Assembly: GCA_002633005.1 (NCBI GenBank)
Contig: NMRA01000487.1
Location: 306,952-329,440, forward strand
Direction of reading: 5' to 3'
Source: Phoronis australis
Taxonomy: Eukaryota; Phoronida; Phoronidae
Length of the DNA: 22,489 bases
Part shown: one piece after another, positions 1 through 10,418 of the stretch
Position numbering within the stretch: the stretch's first letter is position 1
How the letters are laid out: each line of letters opens with the position of its first letter
Position numbers and translations under genes: made by a program
Notes under the pieces: generated by a model
Databases searched by the model: none
What the model was told of the DNA's origin: nothing
What the model saw: the letters and a program-made list of their open reading frames with translations, nothing else

Positions 1-690
1 AAAAGACGTGATTTTTTGCATGTGGATTCTTTGAAGTATATTCTTTCAAATGGCTTGTAACAATTTTTTTCTCAGACTTACCGTTTTTGAGTTATTTGAC
101 TTTGAATTTCTTAAAAAAAAACGCAAAATTTCATTTTTTTCGAAAAATTTACGGAATTAAATGATACCATTAGTTTAGATAGAATTTTGAACGGGCTTTC
201 AGAAGATGTTTTCCATTTTTCGCTAGGACGTCTACTTTTCGAGTTATTTGAGATTTTCTGATAACGCTGTTCCTTTGTTGAGCGCTCTTGCTGCATTGAT
301 GTTGGTTTATCTTCTATTGAACTAGACTGTAGCCTATTTCTTATTGATTTATGACATCTAAGTTCGTCATATGAATGTTGTGATGTTGTTCATCATCGCC
401 ACCACCATCATCATATTCGTCTTCATCGTCATCATCTTCGTCGTCATCTCCGTCGTTGTCTTTTCCGTTAATTTCGCCAAGTGTCGCTCAAGACTGTAGC
501 CTTTTTATTACTGATTTCGGACTTCTACGTTCATCATGTGTATGTTATTATTACTTCTTTTGTTCATCCTCGCCACCATCGTCGTCATATTCGTCATCTT
601 CGTCATCATCTTTTTCGTCATCTTTTTGGTTAATTTTGCCAAGTTTTGCTCCTCGGAGCGCTTTCATTTTATTCATCTCCTCATACACCT
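1..690 (+). repeat. Dispersed repeat, copy 1 (with internal CAT/CTT-rich tandem duplication)
   Basis: The reverse complement of 1-300 matches 3321-3600 in order. Shared blocks include an 'AAAAATGGAAAAC'-type block, 'TCAAATAACTC', and a terminal 'ACACATGCAAAA' / 'TCCACATGCAAAA' block. Both copies continue into a CAT/CTT-rich part, then 'ccaagtgtc', then 'ctccgattgctttcat' or 'ctcggagcgctttcat'. The element is about 400-500 bp in its simple form. Copy 1 is longer because its middle section is duplicated. Chance open frames in it (minus 111-296, plus 456-787) are by-products. I do not know the family name. There is no transposase or reverse transcriptase. Confidence 0.75.
325..643 (+). repeat. 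Imperfect tandem duplication of a ~165 bp trinucleotide-rich unit
   Basis: Unit A runs from 'gactgtagcc' at 325 to 'gttaatttcgccaag' ending at 481. Unit B runs from 'gactgtagcc' at 492 to 'gttaattttgccaag' ending at 643. The spacing between matching points is 162-167 bp. Each unit contains imperfect (CAT/CGT/CTT)n runs such as 'cgccaccaccatcatcat'. The related copy near 3195-3600 has only one unit, so the duplication arose within copy 1. Confidence 0.75.
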
Positions 691-1640
691 CCCCCCCGCA
701 CTAGCTCCAATTTTCACTCCCCTGGTCGTCAGTCGACTACGTCGTAGATTTTTCAGACTCGAACTGTTAGAGAAAACAATGTACTGATTAACTCAGTGCA
801 ATTGTTCTTCAAAACGGTATTTGTATTTTTAATGGCCCACTTTTGCATGTGGTTCGGTTTTAATTGTGAAAAAGCCTCATAGGCGAAAACAAAATGTTAT
901 GGGTGTTTTTGAGATTTCATCTTGAACTGCTAATTTCTTTTTCTAATTCTCTTAGTTCTGCTGAAACATGGTCACAGTTAATGAGAGATTTGATATAAAG
1001 CTCAAACTCATATTGTGCAGGATTTCTACTTTCAGAAAATGTATGGATTTATGGAGTTAAATTCTATATTTCTGTTCATATTTGGCTAAATTCTCCCACT
1101 TGTGGAAAAAGTCTTCCACAACTTCAGCTCCCCAGCATAACAAGTCACTAAAAATAGTCCATTCATGTTGAGATTGCATTAACCTCACTAAAACTGCCTT
1201 ATTGTTACCTGGTTGGGTATATTGTAAAGACACTCACAATAGCTTGGTGAATAGAAGTATTGATGAACAATATAATTGACCCCAAACCAAAAAAATTATT
1301 GAATGTCATGGGAAATGATAAAAGAGTTGCCAATAAATAGGGCGATCGAAGCATTTGTTGTTTTGAAAAGCATGAGACGAGGTTAATATTTGCCTAAGCC
1401 AGACTGTGACTAACCCTTTGTATTCGATTCACAAAGAAATGCTAACGATTTAGCCGCGATGCAGAAGAAAACATATTCACTAATTTCTCTTATAATGCAT
1501 CGATTTTTTGCAATACAAAGTTTTTGCATCTTTTGTAGCAGCATTTGGGTCACTTGTTTGTATCGGGTCGGCCATCTTGGATGACAGCGGCAAAGGTTAC
1601 GAGTTCATTTTAGCTGTGTTTTGAACAAGAGGCCAGCAGC
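691..1640. other. No gene seen; AT-rich intronic DNA
   Basis: I find no long open frame, RNA gene or clear repeat apart from one 18-base match, 'gaactgttagagaaaaca' at 761-778, that recurs exactly at 20041-20058. Confidence 0.5.
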
Positions 1641-1717
1641 CCACAATTCACAACAATATATACAAATGATATACATGGGTACACAGCTAATTTTCTAATT
1701 GACACTGCCCTTTGTAT

Positions 1718-1970
1718 TTACATTAATATGTTTTTCAAGGTGTTTCCTGTCCTTGAATTAAAAAGAGACCTGATATGGTGGCAGTGTGGTGTGAATCTAT
1801 TTCTTAAATCTAATATTACTGGACAATGTAACATGAAATGCTCTTTTGTTTCAATCTCTCCTGTATTACAAATGTTACAAGTTCTTTCAATTCTGCGAAA
1901 TACCATTTGATCTGCCGTTTTCAGTTTCTAATGTGGTAGTTGAACATCTAATGTTCGCTATGTAAAATAT
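1718..1970 (-). mobile_element. LINE ORF2 C-terminal fragment (CCHC-like zinc knuckle), decayed
   Basis: Reading the minus strand from 1970, one frame gives 'YIANIRCSTTTLETENGR' and then 'SNGIS'. After a frame change near 1905 the other gives 'RRIERTCNICNTGEIE' and 'TKEHFMLHCP', and it ends at a stop at 1718. The sequence 'R-x-x-x-L-x-x-E-x-G-R...R-x-C-x2-C-x(4)-I-E-x(3)-H-F-x(3)-C-P' is a known signature following the reverse transcriptase in many LINE ORF2 proteins (CR1/L2/Jockey-like groups). Only this tail is present; no reverse transcriptase block is visible on that strand nearby. The frame break marks it as dead. Weak likeness may continue to about 1640 beyond the stop. Confidence 0.72.
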
Positions 1971-3194
1971 CTGCTGCTGCGTCATTTCCCCAGATAAATA
2001 CTTTCACAACACCACGAAGACTTAATTCCTCTGTGAAATTTGCACTAGGATAACGAAAGATAATTATTTATGTCAAAAATGCATAAGACCTTTGATAATT
2101 CACTCTAAGCTGTTCAGAGTTTTGAAAAAATCAAAACATTGCATTAAATGAAAAAGAAGCGATAATGTACAAAACTGCTTCATTGCTTTACACATTCTGT
2201 CATTTTATGGATATGGTTTTGTTTGAAGTTTAGACTTGGTCACATTATCCAACTTACGTAGGAGTGATATCAACTACAAATTAAATTACTTAAAGAAAAT
2301 CATATGTTTTCAAAGTTAAATTTGACATTTGTTTGGCTAAATGCAGAGGCTGGTCAATAAGGTCCCACATTCCAACCTTGCATGTTATTTAAGTTTTATG
2401 AAATAAAGAAAATTGAATGTGTTTAAATGCAATACTTATTCAAGTTTGAATTCTGTCAAGAAAAAAACAGGATCTGAATTGGTATATATGTTAAGCTAAA
2501 AATTAATAAAGTATTTGGTTAGTGGAAATATTTTGTAAAAATCAGTGGATTATCATTGTATTCAGCTGCATATTTCATAACCTAGAGATAACCAACAATT
2601 TAGTGTTCTTACCTGGGTTATCATAATTTACCTGAATATGTCTTCTCAGGGGTGGAGAAACCAGTGAAGAGAAACTGGGTGTTGTTTGGGAATGGTGATA
2701 TTTATTATGCATGTTGTATTGTAGGTGAGGCTCCTTATGCTACATTCCTTTAGCTTGCAAGCATTTTTAAGTGTGCTTAGCACGCCACCTATTGGCCATG
2801 ACACATAACCTAATGAATATAAGTCTGAAAAGACTTCTGTCAGTTGATGTGGCAAACAGGTAACATGCTTTTTTAAGTTACCAATTCATTAAGACATAAA
2901 CAAAAACATAATACTATAAAATTCAGCCTGAAAACCGCAGTGAGCATTATATCCAGGCTTTAGACAATGAACACAAAATAATAAACAGGAATATTAAGAC
3001 TGTTATCTACACAAGAATGTGGCCAACAGACGGTATGCTGACCAGATGTTTGCGATCCATATTTCCATGCTGGTTTGAGATTTACATACTCAAATCCTTT
3101 AACTGTTATTGATTTTCCCAGATGACGTCTACAGTTATTCTGAGCTATTTCCTGAAATAATTAATTTTCTGTTTTCAAATGGTTTCTGCCTCAG
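1971..3194. other. No gene seen; AT-rich intronic DNA
   Basis: A stretch at 2650-2870 is open on the minus strand (about 69 codons) and partly open on the plus strand, with weak splice-like ends ('tcttctcag' at 2649, 'caaacag|gtaaca' near 2859). The plus frame has a stop in each phase before the putative donor, so I do not call an exon. The rest shows nothing. Confidence 0.45.
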
Positions 3195-3600
3195 TACAAT
3201 TAAACATTATGAAAGCAATCGGAGGAATGACACTTGGTGTAATTTACTAAAAAGACAACAATGGAAATGACCACGATGATGATGTCAGTGATGAACATGA
3301 TGATAACAATCACATGACGAATGAATATGTGCATTAAATATCAGTCATCAAAGGAACAGTATCGTCAGATAATCCCGAATAATTCGAAAACAAGATGTCG
3401 TAATGAAAAATGGAAAACTTCTTCTAAAATCCAGTTCAAGTTTCACAAAATTCCACAAATTATTAGGAAATTCTCAAATTTTGCATTTTTTGAACTTGAA
3501 ACTCAAATAACTCAAAAACGGCAATTTTGAGAGAAAAACTGTGAAGAAGTGTACCTCAGCAAATACACATGCAAAAGTTTACGTGATTTGCTTTTCGCAT
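3195..3600 (-). repeat. Dispersed repeat, copy 2 (inverted relative to copy 1)
   Basis: Reverse-complement relative of 1-690. Its GAT/ATG-rich arm (3265-3310) corresponds to the trinucleotide arm of copy 1, 'gacacttggtgtaatttac' at 3229 corresponds to 'gttaatttcgccaagtgtc', and the end near 3565-3600 corresponds to the start of copy 1. The translated shadow frames show the likeness plainly: both include 'NNSK' followed by 'EKWKTSS'. Divergence is moderate, so the copies inserted independently or have aged since a duplication. Confidence 0.72.
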
Positions 3601-4259
3601 TCAGAATGGCATCCTATCATGATTGAAATTGATGGAAATGCATCAGATCCGCCAGTTTGAAAACAACTTCCGGTTAAGCTGTGCATATTAGCTACTTACT
3701 GGAAATTAACACATGAAAAATTTCGAACGAATTGGTACTACAATGCGCCATCCACTGGGCGAAAGGTTTTAGTCCTGAAATCGAGGTGCCCATACGCAAT
3801 GGCTGATATTTTCACCAGCTTTGACCTGAAGTGAATGTTTTCCAGTCCGTTTGTAGAACTGGTCTGCTACGATAATCGTACCAATTATCAGCAGTGTACG
3901 TCAAAAATAGTGGCATCTGTGAACATTTGAATCTGAATTTGGAAACAAAATGGCCGCCACATCCGTCATCATGAATCCAATTATGACGAAAAACAATAGG
4001 CTTTCAACTATTTTAAAACCAGAAGACTTGTGTGAATTTTGTTCGAATCGGACAAAAAATGCGACCTGTAGAGTACAAATATACAAAAAAAAAACAATTT
4101 GATGTCAGAGCAATGTGCTTGGCGTTCGCCAAGTAATCACTTTCCTGTGTGCTATTGTGTGGCATTCCTGTGCTTGGCTATTGAGAATCAATGTCAGTGG
4201 TATTAAAGTTGCTTAGAACCCTAGACAAATGTCCAATTTTGCCGTTGAAAGAAATTTAG
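3601..4259. other. Unassigned intronic DNA, possibly an old repeat
   Basis: The segment has short GC-richer patches ('gcgccatccactgggcgaaagg', 'aaaatggccgccacatccgtc') and ends near 4100 in an A-rich run ('acaaaaaaaaaacaat'). This looks like a degraded mobile element, but I see no termini, duplications or protein signature. The minus frame at 3901-4086 is not protein-like. Confidence 0.4.
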
Positions 4260-5530
4260 AGGCTGATAAATTTTCATGTAACTGAATCAGCATTAAAATC
4301 CAAAAAAATGCTAAAGGTCCAGGAATTGGTGGTTTTAATTCATCAAATTTTATTGATTTTTCTAGAAAGAACTCACATTTCTTGATAAGATCTTTTATCT
4401 ATATTTTTTAAATGAATTCTCTTCTAGTCTCATAGCCTCAGGGTTTTTTTTAATTTTACCTAAATTTGGCAAACCATGTGAATTCTTGAAAAATTGGCAC
4501 CCTATCTCATTGCTCAATATAAATTATAAAATTTTGTCTTCTTGATATAATCCATCCTGATGAGACTGGATTTTTATCTGGAAGGTTTATCGGCAAAATT
4601 AGGACACTTTATGATATTCTACATTACACTGAATCGATAAACCTTCTGGGTATTGTAACAATACCCGATTTTAAAAAAGCCTTTGACTCACTTTCTTGGA
4701 AATTTATGTTTCACGTCTTAAAATTATTTAATTCTGGAAACACCTTCTGTAAAAGAATAAAAAGTTTAATTTCAAATTCATTCGCGTGTTTTGCAAAGTG
4801 GCATGGCGTCCAATTTCTTGAACGTGGATGTAAACAAGGGGACCCAGCATTTTGCGCTGAGATATTAGGACATGAGTTTTAGAATTGCAAGTAAGTTCAG
4901 GGTATAATATTTGCTAATACACAAATCAAGACACTCCAGCCTGCATAAAATGTTATCGATTTGGGTGCAGCAATTGTATCGCTTTTTGTTCAATTTCTTT
5001 AAGATGAAATGAACATTTATCTACTGAGATAAATACTACAGTATGCTGACAACACAACAGATTTATCCTCTGACAAGTCTCTTAAGAAAAGTCGGGACAT
5101 TTTTGACCAATTTGCTAAATTATCTGGACTAAAACCTAATATCAAAACAATGGGATGCATTTGGATTGGTTCTAAAAGGTACAACTTCAGGGTACTGCAT
5201 TTTTGAAGAAATTTAAAATAAGAGAAACATTATCAACAGTAGTCTAGAGTAAAATTAAGTGTTAATTTGAAAGACATGCAAAGTTTAAATTTTGATCCAT
5301 ATTTGCCAGAAATTGAAAAGGCAATAATACATTCTTGGTCAGGGAAATCACTTTGTATTTTGGATGAAATTTGCGAGGTGAAATCTCTGTTGCTGCCGAC
5401 GCTTTCACATCTGTTTTTAAGTCTTCCATTTCCAAGGTTTGATTTTATTGAAAAAGACGTGTTTAGGTGCCCCCATATTTTTATGTTGCTTAGCGTTTTT
5501 CACAAAATCAGGCTCAGGCTAAAAGTTTGA
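4260..5530 (+). mobile_element. Tx1/L1-like LINE, reverse transcriptase remnant
   Basis: Conceptual translation, with several frame changes, follows the order of an L1/Tx1-type reverse transcriptase. It begins 'TESALKSKK' and 'NAKGPGIGGFNSSNFIDF' (4275-4370). Next come 'ILPKFGKPCEFLKNWHPISL' and 'LNINYKILS' (4450-4540). A 107-codon open stretch (4559-4879) follows, with 'DETGFLSGRFIGK', 'PDFKKAFDSLSW' (motif A, catalytic Asp kept) and 'RGCKQGDP' (motif B). Then 'QYADNTTDL' (5039-5065, motif C) and 'FAKLSGLKPNI' appear, followed by the thumb-like 'VNLKDMQSLNFDPYLPEIEK' and 'VKSLLLPTLSHLFLSLPFP' (5255-5450). Motif C reads YADN instead of YADD. About 8 residues after GDP are missing, and about 100 bp of unrelated sequence separates motifs B and C. 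No endonuclease domain is visible, so the copy is 5'-truncated and inactive. Confidence 0.88.
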
Positions 5531-6187
5531 AGTCTTCAACTCGTAGCCAAAAAACAGAAACCCGTTGCAAGCAGACTAAATGCCAAAGACAAAATATCTC
5601 AACGTTTGGCTCTTTGTAGTCAGATATCGGAATTGACCTGTTGCCAAGATTTTGAGTGACGGCTTATCTGACTAATCAGAACGCAGTATTCTTAACACAC
5701 CTTCGTTTCCAAGCCGCCATTTTACCCTACAATCAACCCGTTGCTGGGTAAAACATACTGTTTGTTTGTCGACTTTTGGCAAGGGGGCGGAGCTTGCGAT
5801 AGGTCAATTTTAGCTGAAGTAAAAAAACAAATGGCTCATTGAGAAAATGGGTGTGTGGTCCTTGGCAGGAAATGAAGCGAGATAATTAACAGATGAAATA
5901 GGTTAGTGTAGTGATTGTAAAGTGCCTAAATGAGGCATTGACATTTGACAATAGAAATATAAATAAAGAAATGAACTTGACTATCTCACCTGTGACTAGT
6001 ATAAAGCATTTTGGTATACATTTGATTAATAAATTAGCAAGACTAACAGCCATCAACGAACTACCTTAAAAAACAGGATGTATGTTTTTATTTTAGATAC
6101 TGCGTAGCAGTTGTCTGCATAAGTTTGGTGAATTGGGAAGTCCTGATTCTTTGTGAACACTAATAATAGCACCTGATTTCTTTCTAG
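5531..6187. other. No gene seen; possible LINE/SINE 3' tail and a small palindrome
   Basis: The segment 5915-5985 ('aaagtgcctaaatgaggcattgac' then 'aatagaaatataaataaagaaatg') has the look of an A-rich retroelement tail and could end the LINE that begins at 4260. A perfect 8-bp stem, TTTTACCC (5720-5727) and GGGTAAAA (5746-5753), lies in a GC-richer patch. I see no coding signal until the exon at 6188. Confidence 0.4.
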
Positions 6188-6266
6188 GAACTCGGGTGTC
6201 CAGCAAGCCGTCTCCAGATTTTTTAAGTCTGCTAGAAAGTCTGCTATGTAAAAGTCCAGATGACAG
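6188..6266 (+). CDS. ULK4: ULK4-like pseudokinase, internal exon (kinase C-lobe helix)
   Basis: This is a 79-nt internal exon. The acceptor is a pyrimidine-rich 'gatttctttctag' ending at 6187, and the donor is 'ACAG|gtaggt' at 6267. Only one of the three frames is open. It uses two bases to complete a codon begun in the previous exon, encodes 25 residues containing 'KPSPDFLSLLESLLCK' and 'SPDD', and ends with two bases (AG) of an arginine codon. The pattern S/P-x-D-F-x-x-L-L-x-x-L-L-x-x-x-P-x-x-R is the late C-lobe of protein kinases, where 'L-L-x-x-D-P-x-x-R' precedes the last helix. Read with the 20145 exon it becomes 'DDRLGW...HPFW', which resembles ULK4 (human ULK4 has an 'SDFINLLDGLLQRDP' stretch here, from memory). 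ULK4 is a pseudokinase linked to cilia and microtubules. STK36/Fused is the main alternative. The previous exon is not in the window. Confidence 0.8.
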
Positions 6267-6328
6267 GTAGGTTTTAATTTGTTATGTTACCGTTCAAGTG
6301 TACGTAATATTCAGCTTTTGTTTTTTAG

Positions 6329-6502
6329 CTAAAATTGAGTGATACTTCTGGCAGTGTGATTGATTTGCAGCCAAAAAACCGACAGACAGTTATTGTGGGC
6401 TTGGAGGAGGTAACTAGCCGTAGAATATTTGCAGACGATTGTAAACCATGGATGTTGGTCACGTACAACAGGCATTTAGAAATTGACATGTACGGTCAGT
6501 GA
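6329..6502 (+). other. Unrecognised 57-codon open frame next to the ULK4-like exon
   Basis: The frame is open from just after 'cttttgttttttag' (ending 6328, acceptor-like) to a TGA at 6500-6502. The translation has balanced composition and ordinary-looking stretches such as 'VIDLQPKNRQTVIVGLEE' and 'CKPWMLVTYNRHLEIDMYGQ'. It cannot be spliced from the exon ending at 6266, because joining in that phase gives an immediate TAA. I recognise no family. It may be chance, a fragment of an inserted gene or transposon, or an exon of an overlapping transcript. Confidence 0.25.
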
Positions 6503-9500
6503 AAGCAGTTCTGTTTGAACTCTGTAGTTAGTACGCCTTGGTCCCAGTTGGACTATGTAAGAAAACGCAGCTTAATAAAAGGTTTATGGTCCTAGCTGAG
6601 AAGACAATTGTTTTGCTACCCTCTATGGACTCTGAATAGCCTGAGCCTAGAATGGTTTATGTTATGTCAGTCTTGAAAACAGGGAAAGTTCCAATGTCAA
6701 TAATTTTAACGTCCAAAAAGCTCAGGTCGAAATTTGAAATTTCATGTCAAAATCAGGAAATCAGTTTTAAAAAACAGTACCTAAAAACTCCACTTGTGGT
6801 TCTTTTTCAAATATTTTTGGCGTGTTCTCAGTTGAAATTTTGCTTCAGATTTAAAGTTACAAATATTTGCAATTTAACTCCCTTAAGTTTAATTGCTGTT
6901 TTCTGTGCCCTTCATCAAGAGTGTACCTTACTTTTTAACCGTTGGTAATGGCACTGCATTTCAACACCTATGCTAATTTGGGGATAAGTATTCCTTTGTT
7001 ATTTTGTCTGGTATCAGGACAAGCAGGGCAATTCCACTGTTTAAAGAGTTACTAAAACCATTCATCAATAAGTATCAGAGAAAGGAAATATGTATTTTTG
7101 CCAATTTTTATCGTACATCTCCGGGTAAAAATGATTCTAACCTAACTTTCTACTAGTACTTCAGTTTCATAGTTCAAACAGTTTAAAAAAATCACCAGGT
7201 ACACCTGTTTCATTTAGCCAGTGTTTTATTGCTGCGAAACCATTTCTAATGAAGTAATTATTCTACTCCACACAGCAGGACCTTGGATCAGGTTTCCTGA
7301 TAAACAGGCCTCTTAATTGCAGCCCTTGTACAAATCTATTGCAGAAGTACAAGATGCCCTGAAAGGGACCCGAATTTCAAATGATTTGTGTTGTGTTATA
7401 TTTTGGCATCGCGTTTATTTGCATTTTCTTCATTTCTAATGCAAAGTTACTATAAACCCATCCTTCGTCAATAAATAACTTTTATGCCAACCACTTACAA
7501 TTATAAAAACCTAGGTATCCACTTGCTCATCACTCTCAGATGAAAGTTTATTTCTGGACTTAAGAAGAACTAATAGGTCGTTATTGCTTGAAACCAACCT
7601 CGATAATTTGTTGGGTCAGTTTGATTTACCGAGCCTAGGGTTGAGCGTAAACGAAATGTCAGTAATTCTTCCGTAACCCAGAAATCACATCAGTATAATG
7701 CTCATTTGTAGTACCATAGAAAATCAATGAGCTTAAGGTTATAATGGACCCTTGAAAAATGGCTAAATTTGGCAGGCTTTGGTACATCATATCTCAGAAA
7801 TGGTTGATTCGATTCATGTGAACTTTCAGACATCATGCTTTTGTGCACTGTTCTCAAAATTCGCTGGCCTTTTTGATGAAGTTTATTTCACAAGATTTTG
7901 ACACCCAAGTGCAGAGTGCACACTGAAACATTTTTATCACAATTTAAACTTTCCCATCAAGAACTCTACCGAATGTTGAATATTCTTCTTTGATACTGCT
8001 GAGATGAGAACAATACAATACGTACTTATTCAATTTCACCATTAAGAAAGTCCAAGATTTCCTCTCACATAAATGAGCCCTAAAAACAATTTTAGTCAAC
8101 ATTCTTAAGTGATGTTACGAAGAAGATAACTATTATAATACCACATTAAGGAATTCTGTAGTTTACTTATCTCAGTGCCATTAAATATTCCCATTTATCT
8201 TACATAGGTGACGATTCGGCTGTGAAACGAATGTGTTATCACACCGTGAAAAACCTACAAACTACTTTTCCATTACTTTCGTAGAGAAGGTAACTGTTAT
8301 CATGTCTAAAGACAGTAACCCAGGCAAACTCAGTAAGGATTAGGGTATTTAGCGGGATAGATCTATAAGAATTACGGTAGGTGGTTTAAATTATCACCTT
8401 ATATAGTGCCACTCGTGTCTCACAATTCTGCACTGCTGTTAAGTGTCGTGCTGATCAGTAAATGAAAAACACCTATCAAATGACAACTGAACCAAATATA
8501 CAGCACAAATCATAAACATATCCGTAAAAAATTAGTTATTTCAACAAACTGGAAGAAAATTAAGGTGAAGACAGTAACCTCATTTGGCTAACCAGTCATG
8601 ATAAAGTTGGTATTTGCTGTGATGAAGCTAGGTGGAAGTCAGACCCCAAGACAGTCAGTCATTGGCCATTCAAAACCAAAGTAAAAACAGTAACATTGTG
8701 AATTAAATCCCTGAGCCCTGTGGAAAGGGGTTGTCGTGAGCGTATGCTATCTTCTTCCAGTTCGTGACTCGAGTTGAATGAGTGGCCAACTCATGTTTCA
8801 GACAATGCATACAAGCGCCATTTTCATTTTCGAATCCAACTTAAAACTCAGAAGCATTTTCTCGAGTTACTGATGATTTTTGATATTCGTGCTGGTAACA
8901 GAAATGTAATCCCGTCAAGGTAGTGAATATTAAGGAATCAATTTTATGAGAGTAGAAGGCCTCATTTAATCTTCGTTTTTAGTCAGCGAAACTGGACAAA
9001 ACACAGTTTCAAGTGGTTATTGTAAAAGCGATTTAGCTTTGTGGGTATTATGTGAAGTTGCCTACTTGAGTAAATAGCCCCATCCAACCTCTCAAAGTTG
9101 TTTTTCAATGTCCATGTGCTCACCCTAACTTTAACTGAGACTCTACTCGAAAATTGACGAATCTCATGTTGCATCCAGTGCTGTACCTTCAAAACCTCAG
9201 ACGACTACGCTGCCCCCTTGTGGATATTTCAATATTTTATATAGGAGTGGTTTTCCAATGTCTAGCCCCCTAGACTTTCAGACTCGCATACTGTGTTACA
9301 ACAGCATTGGGTATTAGTCAATTGGACCTTGGCAGACTTTACATTCTGAAATCAATGATGTACTGTCAAGTTATTGCCAGTTTAGTGTACATTAAGTAAA
9401 ATAATATGAGTGTGTTTTCTTAAATCAATTGATGTCGCAGGCTGTTCAGGCTGTACAGTTAGAAGAAAAGATGTTGAAGATTACATTCTTTAATTCTTTT

Positions 9501-9606
9501 TGAAATATTTGGTGTGCTTTACGGAGACAGCAGTCCTCCTGATGAGGTAGATTCAGGATTGACGAGAAAAGGTAGAAATTCCCCTTATCCTGCCTTTAAG
9601 TGTACC
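6503..9606. other. No gene seen; AT-rich intronic DNA
   Basis: Short open frames at 6652-6948 (plus) and 8983-9192 (minus) have no recognisable motif. I see no inverted termini or retroelement signature in this 3 kb. The motif 'acagtaac' recurs near 8320, 8572 and 8687, which is probably chance. Confidence 0.45.
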
Positions 9607-9852
9607 TTATGTATTTTTCACAACAATTGCCAATTGTGGTTGTTTTTCCATTTTTAAATGGCTGATTTCGTTTTTACAAATGACAGGAACTTGAGCAAAT
9701 GTTTTGACATCTATAGGCTGTGAACCATCTTTGCAAAGTGTTCTACTTTTTTGAAGAAATGTTTCAAAATGTGGCTTCACTGGTCGACCCTGCTGTGTGC
9801 TTAAAAGTGATGAATTACCATGTCTCAGTTTTGAGGCAAGACCTTGTAGCAA
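9607..9852 (-). other. Unrecognised ~80-codon open frame
   Basis: The minus-strand frame runs between two stops (TGA just upstream of 9852, TAA at 9607) without an ATG at its start. The composition is fairly protein-like, with stretches such as 'GRPVKPHFETFLQKSRTL' and 'AQVPVICKNEISHLKMEK'. I recognise no domain. It could be a fragment of a decayed transposon protein or chance. There is no clear splice site on either side. Confidence 0.2.
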
Positions 9853-10263
9853 TCAGGAGTGATGGGGGTAAAATTTGAAATTCACAACAACAGAAGCACA
9901 AGATGAAAATGGTGAGGACCTGGGGATTTTGAGATTTCAACTGACTCAGGTGAAAGTTTGTCAAGGTCAACTTTTGTCTTTGACCCTCACTGTTTATTTT
10001 CCTTTGGGCCTGTATTATGGTTGATTATCCAAATAAACTGCCCCACGCATGTGATCATAGATTATAGACAACAGATTTGCAACTCCGATATTTTCCAGAG
10101 GAATATCTCAGAGGAGGTGTCACTCTCTTAAATTACCAAACTTTGCATCTGGTGACGGGAAATTCTTGCATCTATTTTACTGTCTTTGCACAATGAAACA
10201 AAAATAATTTTGGCATTGAAACGCTCCTCAGTTCCTTCTGTAGAACTCCTGGTATCCCGAGTA
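9853..10263. other. No gene seen; AT-rich intronic DNA
   Basis: I see nothing beyond a short, unremarkable open frame that begins at 10186 and runs into the MITE downstream. Confidence 0.45.
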
Positions 10264-10268
10264 CTTTT

Positions 10269-10413
10269 CAGGGCGGATCCAGGAGTTGGGGGGATGGGGG
10301 CAGGGCAGAGTATTAGCCAGGATTTTACCCGTCAGACATTTGCACCCCCGAACTGCCAAATGGAATCTAGGAGAAATTTAAGGGGGCCATGCCCCCCCCC
10401 AAATCCGCCACTG
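10269..10413. mobile_element. 145 bp MITE with CTTTT target-site duplications
   Basis: The element begins 'CAGGGCGGATCCAGG' and ends 'AAATCCGCCACTG', giving imperfect inverted ends (CAGnGGCGGAT...). Directly outside on both sides is CTTTT (10264-10268 and 10414-10418), as expected of a target-site duplication. The G-run after the left end and C-run before the right end are also complementary. 'CAGTGGCGGATCCAGG'-ended elements are, to my knowledge, common in animal genomes. It is too short to encode a transposase, so it is non-autonomous. Confidence 0.8.
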
Positions 10414-10418
10414 CTTTT

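Larger units (their letters stand above)
1..6187 (+). other. Upstream intron of the ULK4-like gene (5' end outside window)
   Basis: The exon at 6188 begins in mid-codon, so a coding exon ending in phase 1 must lie upstream. I found none in 1-6187 that is open, correctly phased and kinase-like. The stretch is therefore best read as the 3' part of one long intron. It contains the inverted repeat pair (1-690 and 3195-3600), a minus-strand LINE fragment (1718-1970), a + strand Tx1-like LINE (4260-5530) and otherwise unassigned AT-rich DNA. Confidence 0.6.

Noticed and set aside
456-787. Overlapping plus-strand open frames rich in Ser or Ile/Val
   Set aside because: They are translations of the CAT/CTT/CGT low-complexity tract inside a dispersed repeat; two frames are open at once.
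2646-2870. Possible upstream ULK4 exon between 'tcttctcag' and 'caaacag|gtaaca'
   Set aside because: All three plus frames contain stops before the donor, and the open part shows no kinase motif.
6429-6460. 'IFADDCK' in the 57-codon frame as a LINE reverse transcriptase FADD box
   Set aside because: The residues before it do not match reverse transcriptase motif B or the usual spacing, so the likeness is probably chance.
8983-9192. 69-codon minus frame as a gene fragment
   Set aside because: There is no recognisable motif, splice site or repeat similarity; length is within chance for this base composition.
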